18,535 nucleotides of DNA from CAZYCC01 sp964645985. GTDB taxonomy: Bacteria > Bacillota > Clostridia > Oscillospirales > CAG-272. The DNA lies in contig CAZYCC010000031.1 of NCBI GenBank assembly GCA_964645985.1, positions 1-18,535 of the forward strand. Reading direction: 5' to 3'. Shown here in pieces: positions 6,537 through 14,791 of the stretch. The notes beneath the pieces were generated by a model that did not search any database, was not told where the DNA came from, and saw nothing but the letters and a program-made list of their open reading frames with translations. Both the position numbers and the translations under genes were made by a program. Within the stretch, counting starts at the first letter, position 1. Each line of letters begins with the position of its first letter.

Positions 6537-9500
6537 ATGACCCCCAATGGCGAACCGATTACCGCCCGCGCGACGCCCTCCTCTCTTGCCGCGGCGCTGC
6601 CGCTCACCCCGGCGCAGCGGCTGGCGGTGTCCTGCCGCGAGGAGCCGCTGCTCGTTTCGGCGGCGGCGGGCTCCGGCAAAACGACCGTTCTCTGCGAGCG
6701 CATCCTCGCCCGCCTGCGCGAGGAGGAAGACTTTTCGCTTGACAATATCCTCGTCGTCACCTTCACGCGATCGGCTGCGTCTCAGCTGCGCGCCAAGCTT
6801 TCGGAAAAGCTGCGTGCCGAGGTGACGCGCGACCCGGGAAACGCCCGCGTCCGGCGCGAGCTGTCGATTCTGCCGCGCGCGCGCATCGGGACGATTCACT
6901 CCTTCTGCTTTACGCTTTTGCGGCAGAACTTCGCCGCGCTCGGCATCTCCCCAGCCTTTCGCGTTATCGAGCAGGGCGAGGCAAAAACCATCGCCCTTGC
7001 CGTGATGGAGGACATTGTCGACGAATTTTACGAGGGAACGCACCGCGCCCGCTTCGAGCGCTTATCCGACATGATCTCCCCGAGCGGGGACGACACCCTC
7101 GCGCAAGACCTGCTCGGCGTCTACTCACGCCTTCAAAGCGAGCGCCGAGGCATCGCGCTCCTTAGCGATACTTTGGAAAATCTGCGCGCCGCCGATAGTG
7201 AGATGAGCGGGGGCGGAGGCGATTTTTTCAAGACCGACGAGGGAAAGCTCCTGCAAAAGAATCTGCTTTTGCACCTTGAATATTATCGCAAACCCTACGA
7301 GGAGGTTCTCTCCTACATCGGGGGTCTTGAAGGGATCGATCGCGAAAGAGCAGAGAAAAAGTACGGCGAGGCCTTCCGCGACGACTATAAATACCTAAAA
7401 CGGATGATTGCGGCGGCAGGGGAGGGCTACGCCGCGCTGCAAGCCGCCATTTGCGATGAGGAGAGGGACGAGGGTAACCCGGAGAAAAGAAAATGGGAAG
7501 TCCTCGGGCGGGGCGGGAAAAAAATTGACGGGTGCGACCAGTTTAAAGACACATATCGAAAAAATTTCAAAGAGAAGCTCGATCTATGCTCTCCGAGGAC
7601 TCGGATCCAGCTTGGCATTTCTTTCCCTCCCGAGGGGCTGCGCGATGCCGCGCGCGCTGCGGCGGATCTGCTTGAAACGCTCTCGCTTGTTCTGCGCGCC
7701 TTTGACCGCCGCTACTCGGACGAAAAAAAGCGCCTCAGCGCGCTCGACTTTGCCGACGCCGAGCGCAGGTGCGTCGATCTGCTGCTCTATCCGAACACCG
7801 AAAATCCGACCCAGGTCGCGCGGCAGATCGCATCGAGCCTGCGCGAGGTCTACATCGACGAGTATCAGGACGTAAACGAGCTGCAGGACGCGATCTTTCG
7901 CGCGGTAGCGCCGGAGCGCCGCTTTATGGTGGGCGACATCAAGCAGAGCATCTACCGCTTCCGCGGCGCCCGCCCGAGCGTCTTTCGCGGCTATCGTGAG
8001 CGCTTCACCCCGGTTGGCGAGGACGGCAAACTTCCCCCGAACGCCGCCGGCAGCACCAAAGGCGCGACGATTTTTCTCTCGGACAACTTCCGCAGCGACA
8101 GCAGCGTTATCCGCTTCGTGAACGACGTTTTCGCTTCGCTCTTCCCGCGCAGCGGCGACTTTGCGCCGGAGGACGCCATCCCCTACGACAAGCCCGACCG
8201 CCTTATAAAGGGCAAGCAGGGCGACAAAAACCTCCCGGTCGAGCTGTGGCTAGTTGACAAGCATCTGCAAAGCGACCTCACGGTGAAAGACTCCGCTGCC
8301 GACACCTCCCCAAGCGAGGACAAAAGCGCCGACGCGGACGATCCCGCGCCCGACGATGCCGCGCACGCGAAAGAAATCGCCGTGAAACCGGAGGCGGCGC
8401 TCGTCGCGGCGATCGCATCGGACCTCATCGCCGGGGGGCGAGCGCCCGAGGAGATTTGCGTCCTCGTGCAAAAAAACGATCTTCTCGCAGACCTTGACGC
8501 CGCCTTTCGCGCGCGAAAAATTCCCCTCTCGCAGGGGCGGCAAGTCGATTTCTATTCGCGCCCGGAGATTCTGCTGCTCCACGCGATCCTGCGCGCCATC
8601 GACAACCCGATGCGCGACACCGACCTTGTCGCCGTGTTGCGCAGCCCGCTCTTCGGTTTCACCCTCACAGATCTCGCGGATTTGCGGGGGGGAGGGGGCG
8701 GCAGCTACTACGGCGCCCTTTGCCGCAGGGCCGGCAGAGCGGGCAAAATTCCCGCCGAGGCGGGGGCGAGCGCTGACGGCTCCGATCCCGCCGATGAGAG
8801 CGACCTTGAGTGCTATCTCGATGACGACGACACCGCCGCCACCCCTATCCTTGACGAGGACGGCGAGGGCGAGACCGAAGCTCCCACCGACAGCTCGGTT
8901 GTCGACGAGCCGCTTTGCACCGCTCTTCTCGAGAAGTGCAACCGTCTGCTTGACTTTCTTTCGCGAGAGCGGCGCAAGTGCCGCACTCTCTCCCTTGACA
9001 AGCTGATATTACAAATCGAAAGCGAGTATTCGCTTTTGCCGATGATGACGGCGGGGCTCACTCCCGAGGAGGCGGACAGCGCGCGCACGGCCCTGCTTGC
9101 CTACGAGCGAAGCGCCCGCGCTTATGCGGTGAGCGGGGGGAGCCTCTCGGGCTTCCTTAACCTCGTGGAGGATCAGAAAAAGGCGCGCGAGAAGGAGAGC
9201 GATCGCGGCGCGGGGCTCGCGCCGCAGAGCGGGAAGGTGCGCGCGATGACCGTTCACAGCGCAAAGGGACTGGAGTTCCCGGTGGTTATCTACTACGGCG
9301 GCCTTGTGAACCTCCACTCGGAGAAAGGCAGCAGGCCCTATGTTTTCGACTCGGCGCTCGGGCTTGCCCTCACCCTCCCGGACAAGACCGGCTACGGCAA
9401 AATCGATCCGCCGAGAAAGAAGGCGACTGAGCTCAAAGACGACTTCGCCGAGCTTGCTGAGCAGATGCGGCTTGTCTATGTCGCGCTGACGCGCGCGAAG

Positions 9501-10607
9501 GAGAAGTTGATTCTCACAGGGCGTTGCAGCAGATCCAACACAGGGACATATCTCGCCAAAATGCGCGACCTCTCGCGCCACGCGAGCGTCCTTGATTATT
9601 TGAGCAACCGCAATGTTATCTCCTGGGTGCTGCTCGCGCTCGGCGACAAAATAGAAGACTATACGGTAAACGGCAACAAGGAGGCCCTCGCGCTCGGGGC
9701 GCGATTGAAGGAGGCTTCTCCCGCCGCGCGCCCGACCGGTGAGATAGCCGCGCTTTCCCCCGAGGATAGATCCCGCCTTGATGAGCGGCTGTCCTTCGTT
9801 TACCCTTACCGCGGCGAGGTGGGGCTGCCGGCGAAACTCTCGGCGTCCCGCCTCTGGCCGGACATTCTCGATGAGGACGCCGCCCGCCCGGAGGGCGAGC
9901 CGGGCGGGGACGGGGCGCGCTACGATTTTTCCCGCGGCGGCAAGCGCGTGCGCGAGGATCTTCTTCGCGCGAGGACAAGCGCCGCGCTCAAGGCGCGCCC
10001 GCGCTTTCTTTCCGAGAAATCCTCGAGGGCCAGCGCGGCGGAGAGAGGCACCGCGACGCACGTCTTTATGCAGTTCTGCAGCTTCGCCTCCGTGCGCGCG
10101 CACGGTGTCGCGGCGGAGTGCAAACGGCTCGTCGAGCGGCGCTTTCTCACGCAGGAGGTGGCGGACCTTGTCGACCAATCGCAGCTTGAAACCTTCTTTG
10201 CGTCGGATCTTTTCCGCGAAATGGAGCGGGCAGAGCGCGCGGGACATCTTTACCGCGAGCAGCGCTTCAACATCCTGCTCCCCGCCGCGTGGTTCACCGA
10301 GGACGAGGGCACCCGCGCACGCCTTGGTGGGGAGCGCCTGCTCGTGCAGGGGGTCATTGACTGCTTCTTTGAGAGCGCGCCTCGCGAGGGCTCGCGCGGC
10401 GAGCTGGTTCTCCTTGACTACAAGACCGACCGAGTGACCGACGAGAACGCCCTGCGCGAGGCGCACCGCCAGCAGATGGTCTACTACAACGCCGCGCTTG
10501 AGCAGATCTACCGCCGCCCCGCCGACCGCGCTCTCCTTTGGAGCTTCTTCCTCGGCCGCGAAGTTGCCTACTCCCCCGGCGACATCGCCCACCCGGACCT
10601 GCCCTGA
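6537..10607 (+). CDS. addA: AddA (RexA) UvrD-type helicase/nuclease subunit with two acidic inserts
   Basis: This is the 3'-5' superfamily 1A motor and nuclease of AddAB, 1356 residues long, about 100 longer than typical AddA. Motifs appear in order: Q motif LTPAQ (23-27), Walker A AGSGKT (44-49), Walker B YIDEYQD (439-445), motif III GDIKQSIYRFRGA, motif IV FLSDNFRS, motif V VHSAKGLEFPVV, motif VI YVALTRAKEKL, and a C-terminal RecB-like nuclease with GVID (Asp1275) and LLDYKTD (Asp1294, Lys1296). Both nuclease and helicase residues look intact. The extra length lies partly in two acidic, low-complexity stretches, at about 580-616 and 743-791, the second with a run of four Asp. The ATG at 6537 follows a purine-rich AAGGAAGGAAAGGAAAG ribosome site, 21 bp after addB. 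Confidence 0.96.
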   Translation: MTPNGEPITARATPSSLAAALPLTPAQRLAVSCREEPLLVSAAAGSGKTTVLCERILARLREEEDFSLDNILVVTFTRSAASQLRAKLSEKLRAEVTRDPGNARVRRELSILPRARIGTIHSFCFTLLRQNFAALGISPAFRVIEQGEAKTIALAVMEDIVDEFYEGTHRARFERLSDMISPSGDDTLAQDLLGVYSRLQSERRGIALLSDTLENLRAADSEMSGGGGDFFKTDEGKLLQKNLLLHLEYYRKPYEEVLSYIGGLEGIDRERAEKKYGEAFRDDYKYLKRMIAAAGEGYAALQAAICDEERDEGNPEKRKWEVLGRGGKKIDGCDQFKDTYRKNFKEKLDLCSPRTRIQLGISFPPEGLRDAARAAADLLETLSLVLRAFDRRYSDEKKRLSALDFADAERRCVDLLLYPNTENPTQVARQIASSLREVYIDEYQDVNELQDAIFRAVAPERRFMVGDIKQSIYRFRGARPSVFRGYRERFTPVGEDGKLPPNAAGSTKGATIFLSDNFRSDSSVIRFVNDVFASLFPRSGDFAPEDAIPYDKPDRLIKGKQGDKNLPVELWLVDKHLQSDLTVKDSAADTSPSEDKSADADDPAPDDAAHAKEIAVKPEAALVAAIASDLIAGGRAPEEICVLVQKNDLLADLDAAFRARKIPLSQGRQVDFYSRPEILLLHAILRAIDNPMRDTDLVAVLRSPLFGFTLTDLADLRGGGGGSYYGALCRRAGRAGKIPAEAGASADGSDPADESDLECYLDDDDTAATPILDEDGEGETEAPTDSSVVDEPLCTALLEKCNRLLDFLSRERRKCRTLSLDKLILQIESEYSLLPMMTAGLTPEEADSARTALLAYERSARAYAVSGGSLSGFLNLVEDQKKAREKESDRGAGLAPQSGKVRAMTVHSAKGLEFPVVIYYGGLVNLHSEKGSRPYVFDSALGLALTLPDKTGYGKIDPPRKKATELKDDFAELAEQMRLVYVALTRAKEKLILTGRCSRSNTGTYLAKMRDLSRHASVLDYLSNRNVISWVLLALGDKIEDYTVNGNKEALALGARLKEASPAARPTGEIAALSPEDRSRLDERLSFVYPYRGEVGLPAKLSASRLWPDILDEDAARPEGEPGGDGARYDFSRGGKRVREDLLRARTSAALKARPRFLSEKSSRASAAERGTATHVFMQFCSFASVRAHGVAAECKRLVERRFLTQEVADLVDQSQLETFFASDLFREMERAERAGHLYREQRFNILLPAAWFTEDEGTRARLGGERLLVQGVIDCFFESAPREGSRGELVLLDYKTDRVTDENALREAHRQQMVYYNAALEQIYRRPADRALLWSFFLGREVAYSPGDIAHPDLP

Positions 10608-10655
10608 GGCCGGCATTTAGCGCGGCAGAGCCTTCGCGCGATGTTTCGAGGAAGC

Positions 10656-10688
10656 AAACCCGACCCCGCCGCGCGGGGCCGCGGGTTT
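10656..10688 (+). terminator. GC-rich hairpin terminator after addA
   Basis: Nested complementary arms are visible: AAACCCG (10656-10662) with CGGGTTT (10682-10688), and inside them CCCCGC (10664-10669) with GCGGGG (10673-10678) around a CGC loop. The right arm runs into TTTCCTTT. The hairpin starts 48 bp after the addA stop, which suits termination of the addBA transcript. The U tract is interrupted, so partial readthrough into the ABC genes is possible. Confidence 0.7.
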
Positions 10689-10784
10689 CCTTTGATATTC
10701 CCTCGCGCCCTCTCGCGCAAAAAGCACGCGCCCGCGCTCCTCGGCCGCCGCGCTCGCCTCGCCACGCGCCCTACATCCCTTCCT
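10689..10784 (+). other. C-rich leader of the ABC operon, no gene seen
   Basis: Between the terminator hairpin and the first ABC gene I count 46 C and 19 G in 10691-10784, and the bases before the ATG (CTACATCCCTTCCT) are pyrimidine-rich. There is no Shine-Dalgarno sequence and no convincing sigma-A promoter. The open frame of the ABC gene extends back to 10641, but the upstream residues are Arg/Pro-rich and not family-like. Confidence 0.45.
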
Positions 10785-12683
10785 ATGAGAAAACTGCTGC
10801 CCTATTTTCGCGCCTACCTCCGGGAATGCCTGCTCGCGCCGCTGCTGAAGTTCGCAGAGGTATTGCTCGAGCTGCTCGTTCCGCTCGTTATCGCCTCTCT
10901 TATCGATGAGGGGATTGGCGGCGGAGCGGGGGCGGGGTATATCTCTCGCGCCTGCCTCTTTCTCGTTGCGATCGGCGCGATCGGGCTCGGCTGCACTCTC
11001 ATCGCGCAGTTTTTTTCGGCGCGGGCGGCGTCCGGCGTCTGCCACGATCTGCGCCGCGATCTTTTTCATAAGGCAACGCATATGTCGAGCGATGACGCGG
11101 CGGCGCTCGGCGCATCGACCCTCCTCTCGCGCCTGCTCGGCGATGTCGACGGGCTGCACACCGGCATCAATATGACGCTGCGGCTCCTGCTGCGCTCCCC
11201 GCTCGTCGTGCTCGGCGCCGTCGTGATGGCGTTCACCGTCGACGCGCGCGCCGCGCTGATTTTCGCCGTCGCCATTCCGGTTCTGCTTGCCTCCGTCTTC
11301 TTTCTCCTCGCGAGGACCCTGCCCGACCGCCGCCGCCTGCGCGCGCGCTCGGACAATCTTCTCCTCCTGACCAAAGAGAACCTCGAGGGCGTGCGTCCGC
11401 TGCGCGCGATGGGGCGCGAGGCACGCGAGGAGCAGACCTTCTCCGAGAAAAACGCCGCCTACACGCGCCTTGCCGAGCAGGTGGGGCGAGCCTCAGCGCT
11501 TCTCAATCCGCTGACCTATGTTCTGCTCAACCTCGCGGTGGTAGCGCTCTTGCGCCTGTCGGGCGCGCGCGTGCAGACCGGTGCCCTCACGACCGGCGAG
11601 GCGGTCGCGCTCGTCAACTATATGACGCAGATTTTGGTAGAGCTGATTAAGTTCGCCAATTTTGTCGTCACGGCGGCGAACGCTCTCGCCTGCGCCGACC
11701 GCGTCGCCGCCGTCCTAGCTCTCCCTGATGAGCGCACCGCTCCGCAGAGCGCGGACGCCGAGGCGATCTCCCCGGAGGAATCGGGGAGCCGCGCCTCCGC
11801 CGGGGCCGCCTCCTCACAGAGTGACGCGAAAAACGTTCCCCCGCGCGCCGCCTCCCCGCTTGACCGCGCTCCCGCCGTTCTCCCGGCGCGCGCCCTCGCC
11901 GTGGAATTTCGCGCGGTATCCCTGCGGTACGCAAAGGGCGGGGATGTGGCGGAGGCGGCGGAGGCAGCGGAGGCGGCGGAGGCGGCGGAGCCGGCACTCT
12001 ACCCGATGTCCTTTTCGGTTGGCGAGGGACAGTTCATCGGCGTTTTGGGGCCGACCGGATCGGGAAAGAGCTCGCTTTTGCGCCTGATTCCCGCGCTCCT
12101 CCCGCCAAGCGAGGGCGAGGTGCGCGTCCTCGGCAAGAGCACCGCCGCGTGGGATCTGCATGATCTTCGTGCGTGCATCGGCGTTGCCCCGCAAAAGCCG
12201 ACCCTCTTCACCGGGACAATTCGCGAGAACCTGACGCTCGGCTGCCCGCACGCGCGCGAGGAGGATCTTCTCGCGGCGGTGGAGGCGGCGCAGGCGCGCG
12301 ACATCCTCGAGGCGAGAGGAGGCCTTGACGCGCCGCTCGCGCAAGGAGGGGTGGATCTCTCGGGCGGGCAGCGCCAGCGGCTCGCCCTCGCGCGCGCACT
12401 CGTCCGCCGCCCGCGCATTCTCCTCCTCGACGACTGCACCTCCGCTCTCGACCCCGCGACCGACCGCCGTGTCCGCAATGCGCTCGCGCGCCTGCCCTAT
12501 CACCCCACGATCCTCTTCGTGACGCAGCGGCCGACCGGGCTTGCCTCGGCGGACAAAATTCTCCTCCTTGAGGAGGGGGCGCTGCGCGCGGTCGGGCGGC
12601 ACGAGGATCTGCTGCGCACCTCGCCTCTTTACCGGGAGATTTGGCAGATGGCAACGCGGAAGGGAGAGGAGGCGGCATCATGA
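10785..12683 (+). CDS. ABC exporter half-transporter, degenerate-site partner (TMD-NBD)
   Basis: This is a 632-residue membrane half-transporter: about six hydrophobic segments in the first 310 residues, a 60-70 residue Ala/Ser/Pro-rich linker, then an ATP-binding domain. The domain has GPTGSGKS (Walker A), a Q-loop APQKPTLFTG, signature LSGGQ (525-529), and a Walker B ending LLLDDCTSALD, where the catalytic Glu is Asp550. The switch His is Gln581 (VTQRPTG). Asp for Glu plus loss of the His is the pattern of the non-catalytic subunit in heterodimeric exporters such as TM287/288 and BmrCD. A 9-bp microsatellite encodes Ala-Glu-Ala repeats between the first beta strands of the domain. The gene overlaps its partner by ATGA. 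The start at 10785 (MRKLLPYFRAYL) is chosen because the membrane domain begins there. The substrate (drug, lipid or peptide) cannot be told. Confidence 0.93.
   Translation: MRKLLPYFRAYLRECLLAPLLKFAEVLLELLVPLVIASLIDEGIGGGAGAGYISRACLFLVAIGAIGLGCTLIAQFFSARAASGVCHDLRRDLFHKATHMSSDDAAALGASTLLSRLLGDVDGLHTGINMTLRLLLRSPLVVLGAVVMAFTVDARAALIFAVAIPVLLASVFFLLARTLPDRRRLRARSDNLLLLTKENLEGVRPLRAMGREAREEQTFSEKNAAYTRLAEQVGRASALLNPLTYVLLNLAVVALLRLSGARVQTGALTTGEAVALVNYMTQILVELIKFANFVVTAANALACADRVAAVLALPDERTAPQSADAEAISPEESGSRASAGAASSQSDAKNVPPRAASPLDRAPAVLPARALAVEFRAVSLRYAKGGDVAEAAEAAEAAEAAEPALYPMSFSVGEGQFIGVLGPTGSGKSSLLRLIPALLPPSEGEVRVLGKSTAAWDLHDLRACIGVAPQKPTLFTGTIRENLTLGCPHAREEDLLAAVEAAQARDILEARGGLDAPLAQGGVDLSGGQRQRLALARALVRRPRILLLDDCTSALDPATDRRVRNALARLPYHPTILFVTQRPTGLASADKILLLEEGALRAVGRHEDLLRTSPLYREIWQMATRKGEEAAS
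11949..11990 (+). repeat. 9-bp in-frame tandem repeat (Ala-Glu-Ala)n inside the ABC nucleotide-binding domain
   Basis: The unit gcg-gag-gcg is repeated about 4.7 times, with one gca variant at 11964-11966, and encodes an AEA tract at residues 389-402. Because the unit is nine bases, gain or loss of a copy changes loop length without shifting the frame. It lies between VSLRYAKGG (the A-loop tyrosine strand) and LYPMSFSV, the next strand of the ATP-binding domain. Confidence 0.9.
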
Positions 12684-14437
12684 AGAGTCAGCCGCGCAAA
12701 CCGGCGACCGCGCGCCGCCTCGCGCGCTATCTGCGCGCGGGGATGCCTCTCCTCGCACTCGCGCTTCTCCTCTCGGCCTCGTCCGCGCTGCTGATGCTCC
12801 TCGTGCCGCTCTTTATCGGGCGCGCAGTCGACTGCCTTGTCGGCGCGGGAATGGTTGAGATGTCGCGCCTGCTTTCGTATCTACTGAAGATAGCCCTTTC
12901 GGCGGGCGGCGCGTCGCTTCTCGCTTACCTCGCGAACCTCGCCGATAACCGCGTCGCCTATCGCGCGGTGGAACGACTGCGCGGGGAGGCCTTCGCTTCG
13001 CTCAATCGCGCCTCGCTTTCTTTCCTTGACGCTCACTCGCAGGGAGATCTCGCGAGCCGCGTCACAGCCGATGCCGAGCGATTCGGCGAGGGCTTTTTGA
13101 TGGCGCTGACGCAGCTACCCTCCGGCGTCGTCACGATTTGCGGGACGCTCGCCGTGATGTTTGCCATTCGCCCTCAGATTGCGCTCGTCCTTTTGCTCGT
13201 GACTCCGCTCTCGCTGCTCGCCGCGCGCTTTCTCTCCTCGCGCACCTACCGTTTCTTTGTCCGCGAAACCTCCGACCGCGGTAGCCTCGCCGCCCTTGCC
13301 AAGGAGACCGTAGACGGACGCGAGGCCCTGCGCGCTCTCGGCGGGGAGGAGCGCGCCTGCGCCGATTTTGCCGCGCGAAACGAGGCTCTTCGCGCCTCCT
13401 CTGAGAAGGCGACCTTCTTCTCGTCGCTCACCAACCCCGTAACGCGCTTCCTCGGCAGCTTCTCCTACGCGGCGGTTGCCCTTGCGGGAGCTCTCTTTGT
13501 GCTGCGCGACCCCGCCTCCTTCGGCGTTGGGATGTTCTCGAGCTTCCTTTCTTATGTCAACCAATACAATAAGCCCTTCAACGAGGTGACAGGCGTTCTC
13601 ACCGAGCTGCAGGGCGCGCTCGCCTCCGCCGAGCGATTGCTCGAGATAATAGACCTCCCCGACGCTTCCCGTGAAAAGGACGCGCCGGACGCCGCTCCCC
13701 TCAAGGACCCTTGCGGCGCCGTTTCGCTGCGCGATGTTTCTTTCTCCTACCGCCAAGGAAAGCGGGTTCTCTCGCACATTTCGCTCGATATTCCGCCCGG
13801 GACGCAGGTCGCCATCGTCGGCCCGACCGGCTGCGGCAAGACGACGCTCGTCAATCTCCTCCTGCGCTTTTATGACGCGGACGAGGGCGAGATTTTCATC
13901 GACGGGCGGGATGTGCGGTCGCTCACGCGCCGCTCGGTGCGCGCCGCATACGGGATGGTTCTGCAGGACAGCTGGCTGCGCACCGGCAGCGTGCGCGAGA
14001 ATATCGCCCTCGGGCGAGAGGGCGCGCGCGAGGAGGAGATTGTCGCGGCGGCGCGCGCGGCGCGGGCGGATCACTTCATCCGCGCGCTGCCAAACGGGTA
14101 TGATACAGTGATTGGCGAGGGGGGCGCCGCGCTCGGGGAGGGGCAGGCGCAGCTCCTCTCTATTGCGCGCGCGATGCTGCGCGACCCCGCTGTCCTCATT
14201 CTCGATGAGGCGACAAGCTCGGTCGATCTGCGCACCGAGGGGCAGATCCGCGCCGCCTTCGCGGATCTACTGCGCGGGAGAACTGCGTTCATCATCGCTC
14301 ATCGCCTGAGGACTATCGAGAACGCCGACCTCATCCTCGTGATGCGGGACGGCGAGGTCATCGAGCGCGGTACGCACTGCGACCTCCTCGCGCAAAACGG
14401 CGTCTACGCCGCCCTTCACCGCGAAATGACGCTGTGA
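12680..14437 (+). CDS. ABC exporter half-transporter, catalytic-site partner (TMD-NBD)
   Basis: This is a 585-residue half-transporter whose ATG overlaps the stop of the preceding gene (ATGA). A strong ribosome site, AGAGGAGG, sits seven bases upstream, so 12680 is preferred over the longer frame from 12641. About six membrane helices precede an ATP-binding domain with GPTGCGKT, Q-loop VLQDSWLRTG, Walker B LILDEATSSVD (Asp509, catalytic Glu510) and switch His541 (IIAHRL). Its signature is LGEGQ (485-489) instead of LSGGQ. In a heterodimer this altered signature faces the other subunit's altered Walker B and switch residues, giving one degenerate and one working ATP site. The two genes therefore encode one obligate pair. 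The perfect terminator at 14619-14651 ends the transcript about 180 bp downstream. Confidence 0.94.
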   Translation: MKSQPRKPATARRLARYLRAGMPLLALALLLSASSALLMLLVPLFIGRAVDCLVGAGMVEMSRLLSYLLKIALSAGGASLLAYLANLADNRVAYRAVERLRGEAFASLNRASLSFLDAHSQGDLASRVTADAERFGEGFLMALTQLPSGVVTICGTLAVMFAIRPQIALVLLLVTPLSLLAARFLSSRTYRFFVRETSDRGSLAALAKETVDGREALRALGGEERACADFAARNEALRASSEKATFFSSLTNPVTRFLGSFSYAAVALAGALFVLRDPASFGVGMFSSFLSYVNQYNKPFNEVTGVLTELQGALASAERLLEIIDLPDASREKDAPDAAPLKDPCGAVSLRDVSFSYRQGKRVLSHISLDIPPGTQVAIVGPTGCGKTTLVNLLLRFYDADEGEIFIDGRDVRSLTRRSVRAAYGMVLQDSWLRTGSVRENIALGREGAREEEIVAAARAARADHFIRALPNGYDTVIGEGGAALGEGQAQLLSIARAMLRDPAVLILDEATSSVDLRTEGQIRAAFADLLRGRTAFIIAHRLRTIENADLILVMRDGEVIERGTHCDLLAQNGVYAALHREMTL

Positions 14438-14550
14438 GCGGCCTCTCCGCGCTGTTCCCCGGCAGCAAGAGGCGCGCCCGCCCGGCTCCCGCGCTCCTCT
14501 GCGCGAAAACTCGACGCCCGCCCCGCGCGTCGCACCTGCGAAATCTTCCC

Positions 14551-14591
14551 CGCGCGCCGCTGCCGCAAAACCCTATCGCGCGCCGCTGCCG
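14551..14591. repeat. Short direct repeat (15 bp, period 26) downstream of the ABC genes
   Basis: CGCGCGCCGCTGCCG occurs exactly at 14551-14565 and 14577-14591. The flanks GCGAAATCTTCC (before the first copy) and GTGAAATCTC (after the second) suggest a degraded tandem unit. It is non-coding and upstream of the terminator on the ABC transcript. Confidence 0.7.
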
Positions 14592-14618
14592 TGAAATCTC
14601 GCGCGCCTTCCCCTATAC

Positions 14619-14651
14619 AAAAAATCCTTCGCGAGGGCGAAGGATTTTTTT
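14619..14651. terminator. Bidirectional intrinsic terminator between convergent genes
   Basis: The stem is TCCTTCG (14625-14631) with CGAAGGA (14638-14644) and a six-base loop. It is preceded by six A (14619-14624) and followed by seven T (14645-14651). It is therefore a textbook rho-independent terminator on both strands, serving the + strand ABC operon and the - strand CBS gene, whose stop is about 140 bp away. Confidence 0.93.
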
Positions 14652-14791
14652 CGTTTTGCGCTCCGCATCTGCGCCACGCCGCGTGCACTTCTCGAAGAGA
14701 ACCTTTCGCGAAGCGAATTTTTCGCGCGCTGCGTCACCCGCGAGGCGGACTGCCCTCGCGCCGTTTTTCCGGGAGGGCGCCTCCTCCCCGG

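Larger units (their letters stand above)
14438..14791. other. 354-bp convergent non-coding region with a terminator
   Basis: The region lies between the 3' ends of the second ABC gene (+) and the CBS gene (-). No open frame here looks like a protein. It contains a 15-bp sequence CGCGCGCCGCTGCCG twice, at 14551-14565 and 14577-14591, the terminator at 14619-14651, and GC-rich inverted repeats near 14710-14735 and 14770-14790. I see no tRNA or recognisable RNA. Confidence 0.5.

Noticed and set aside
9009..10616. Long - strand open frame (535 codons) opposite addA
   Set aside because: It covers conserved AddA helicase and nuclease motifs on the other strand and shows no domain of its own; it is a composition shadow.
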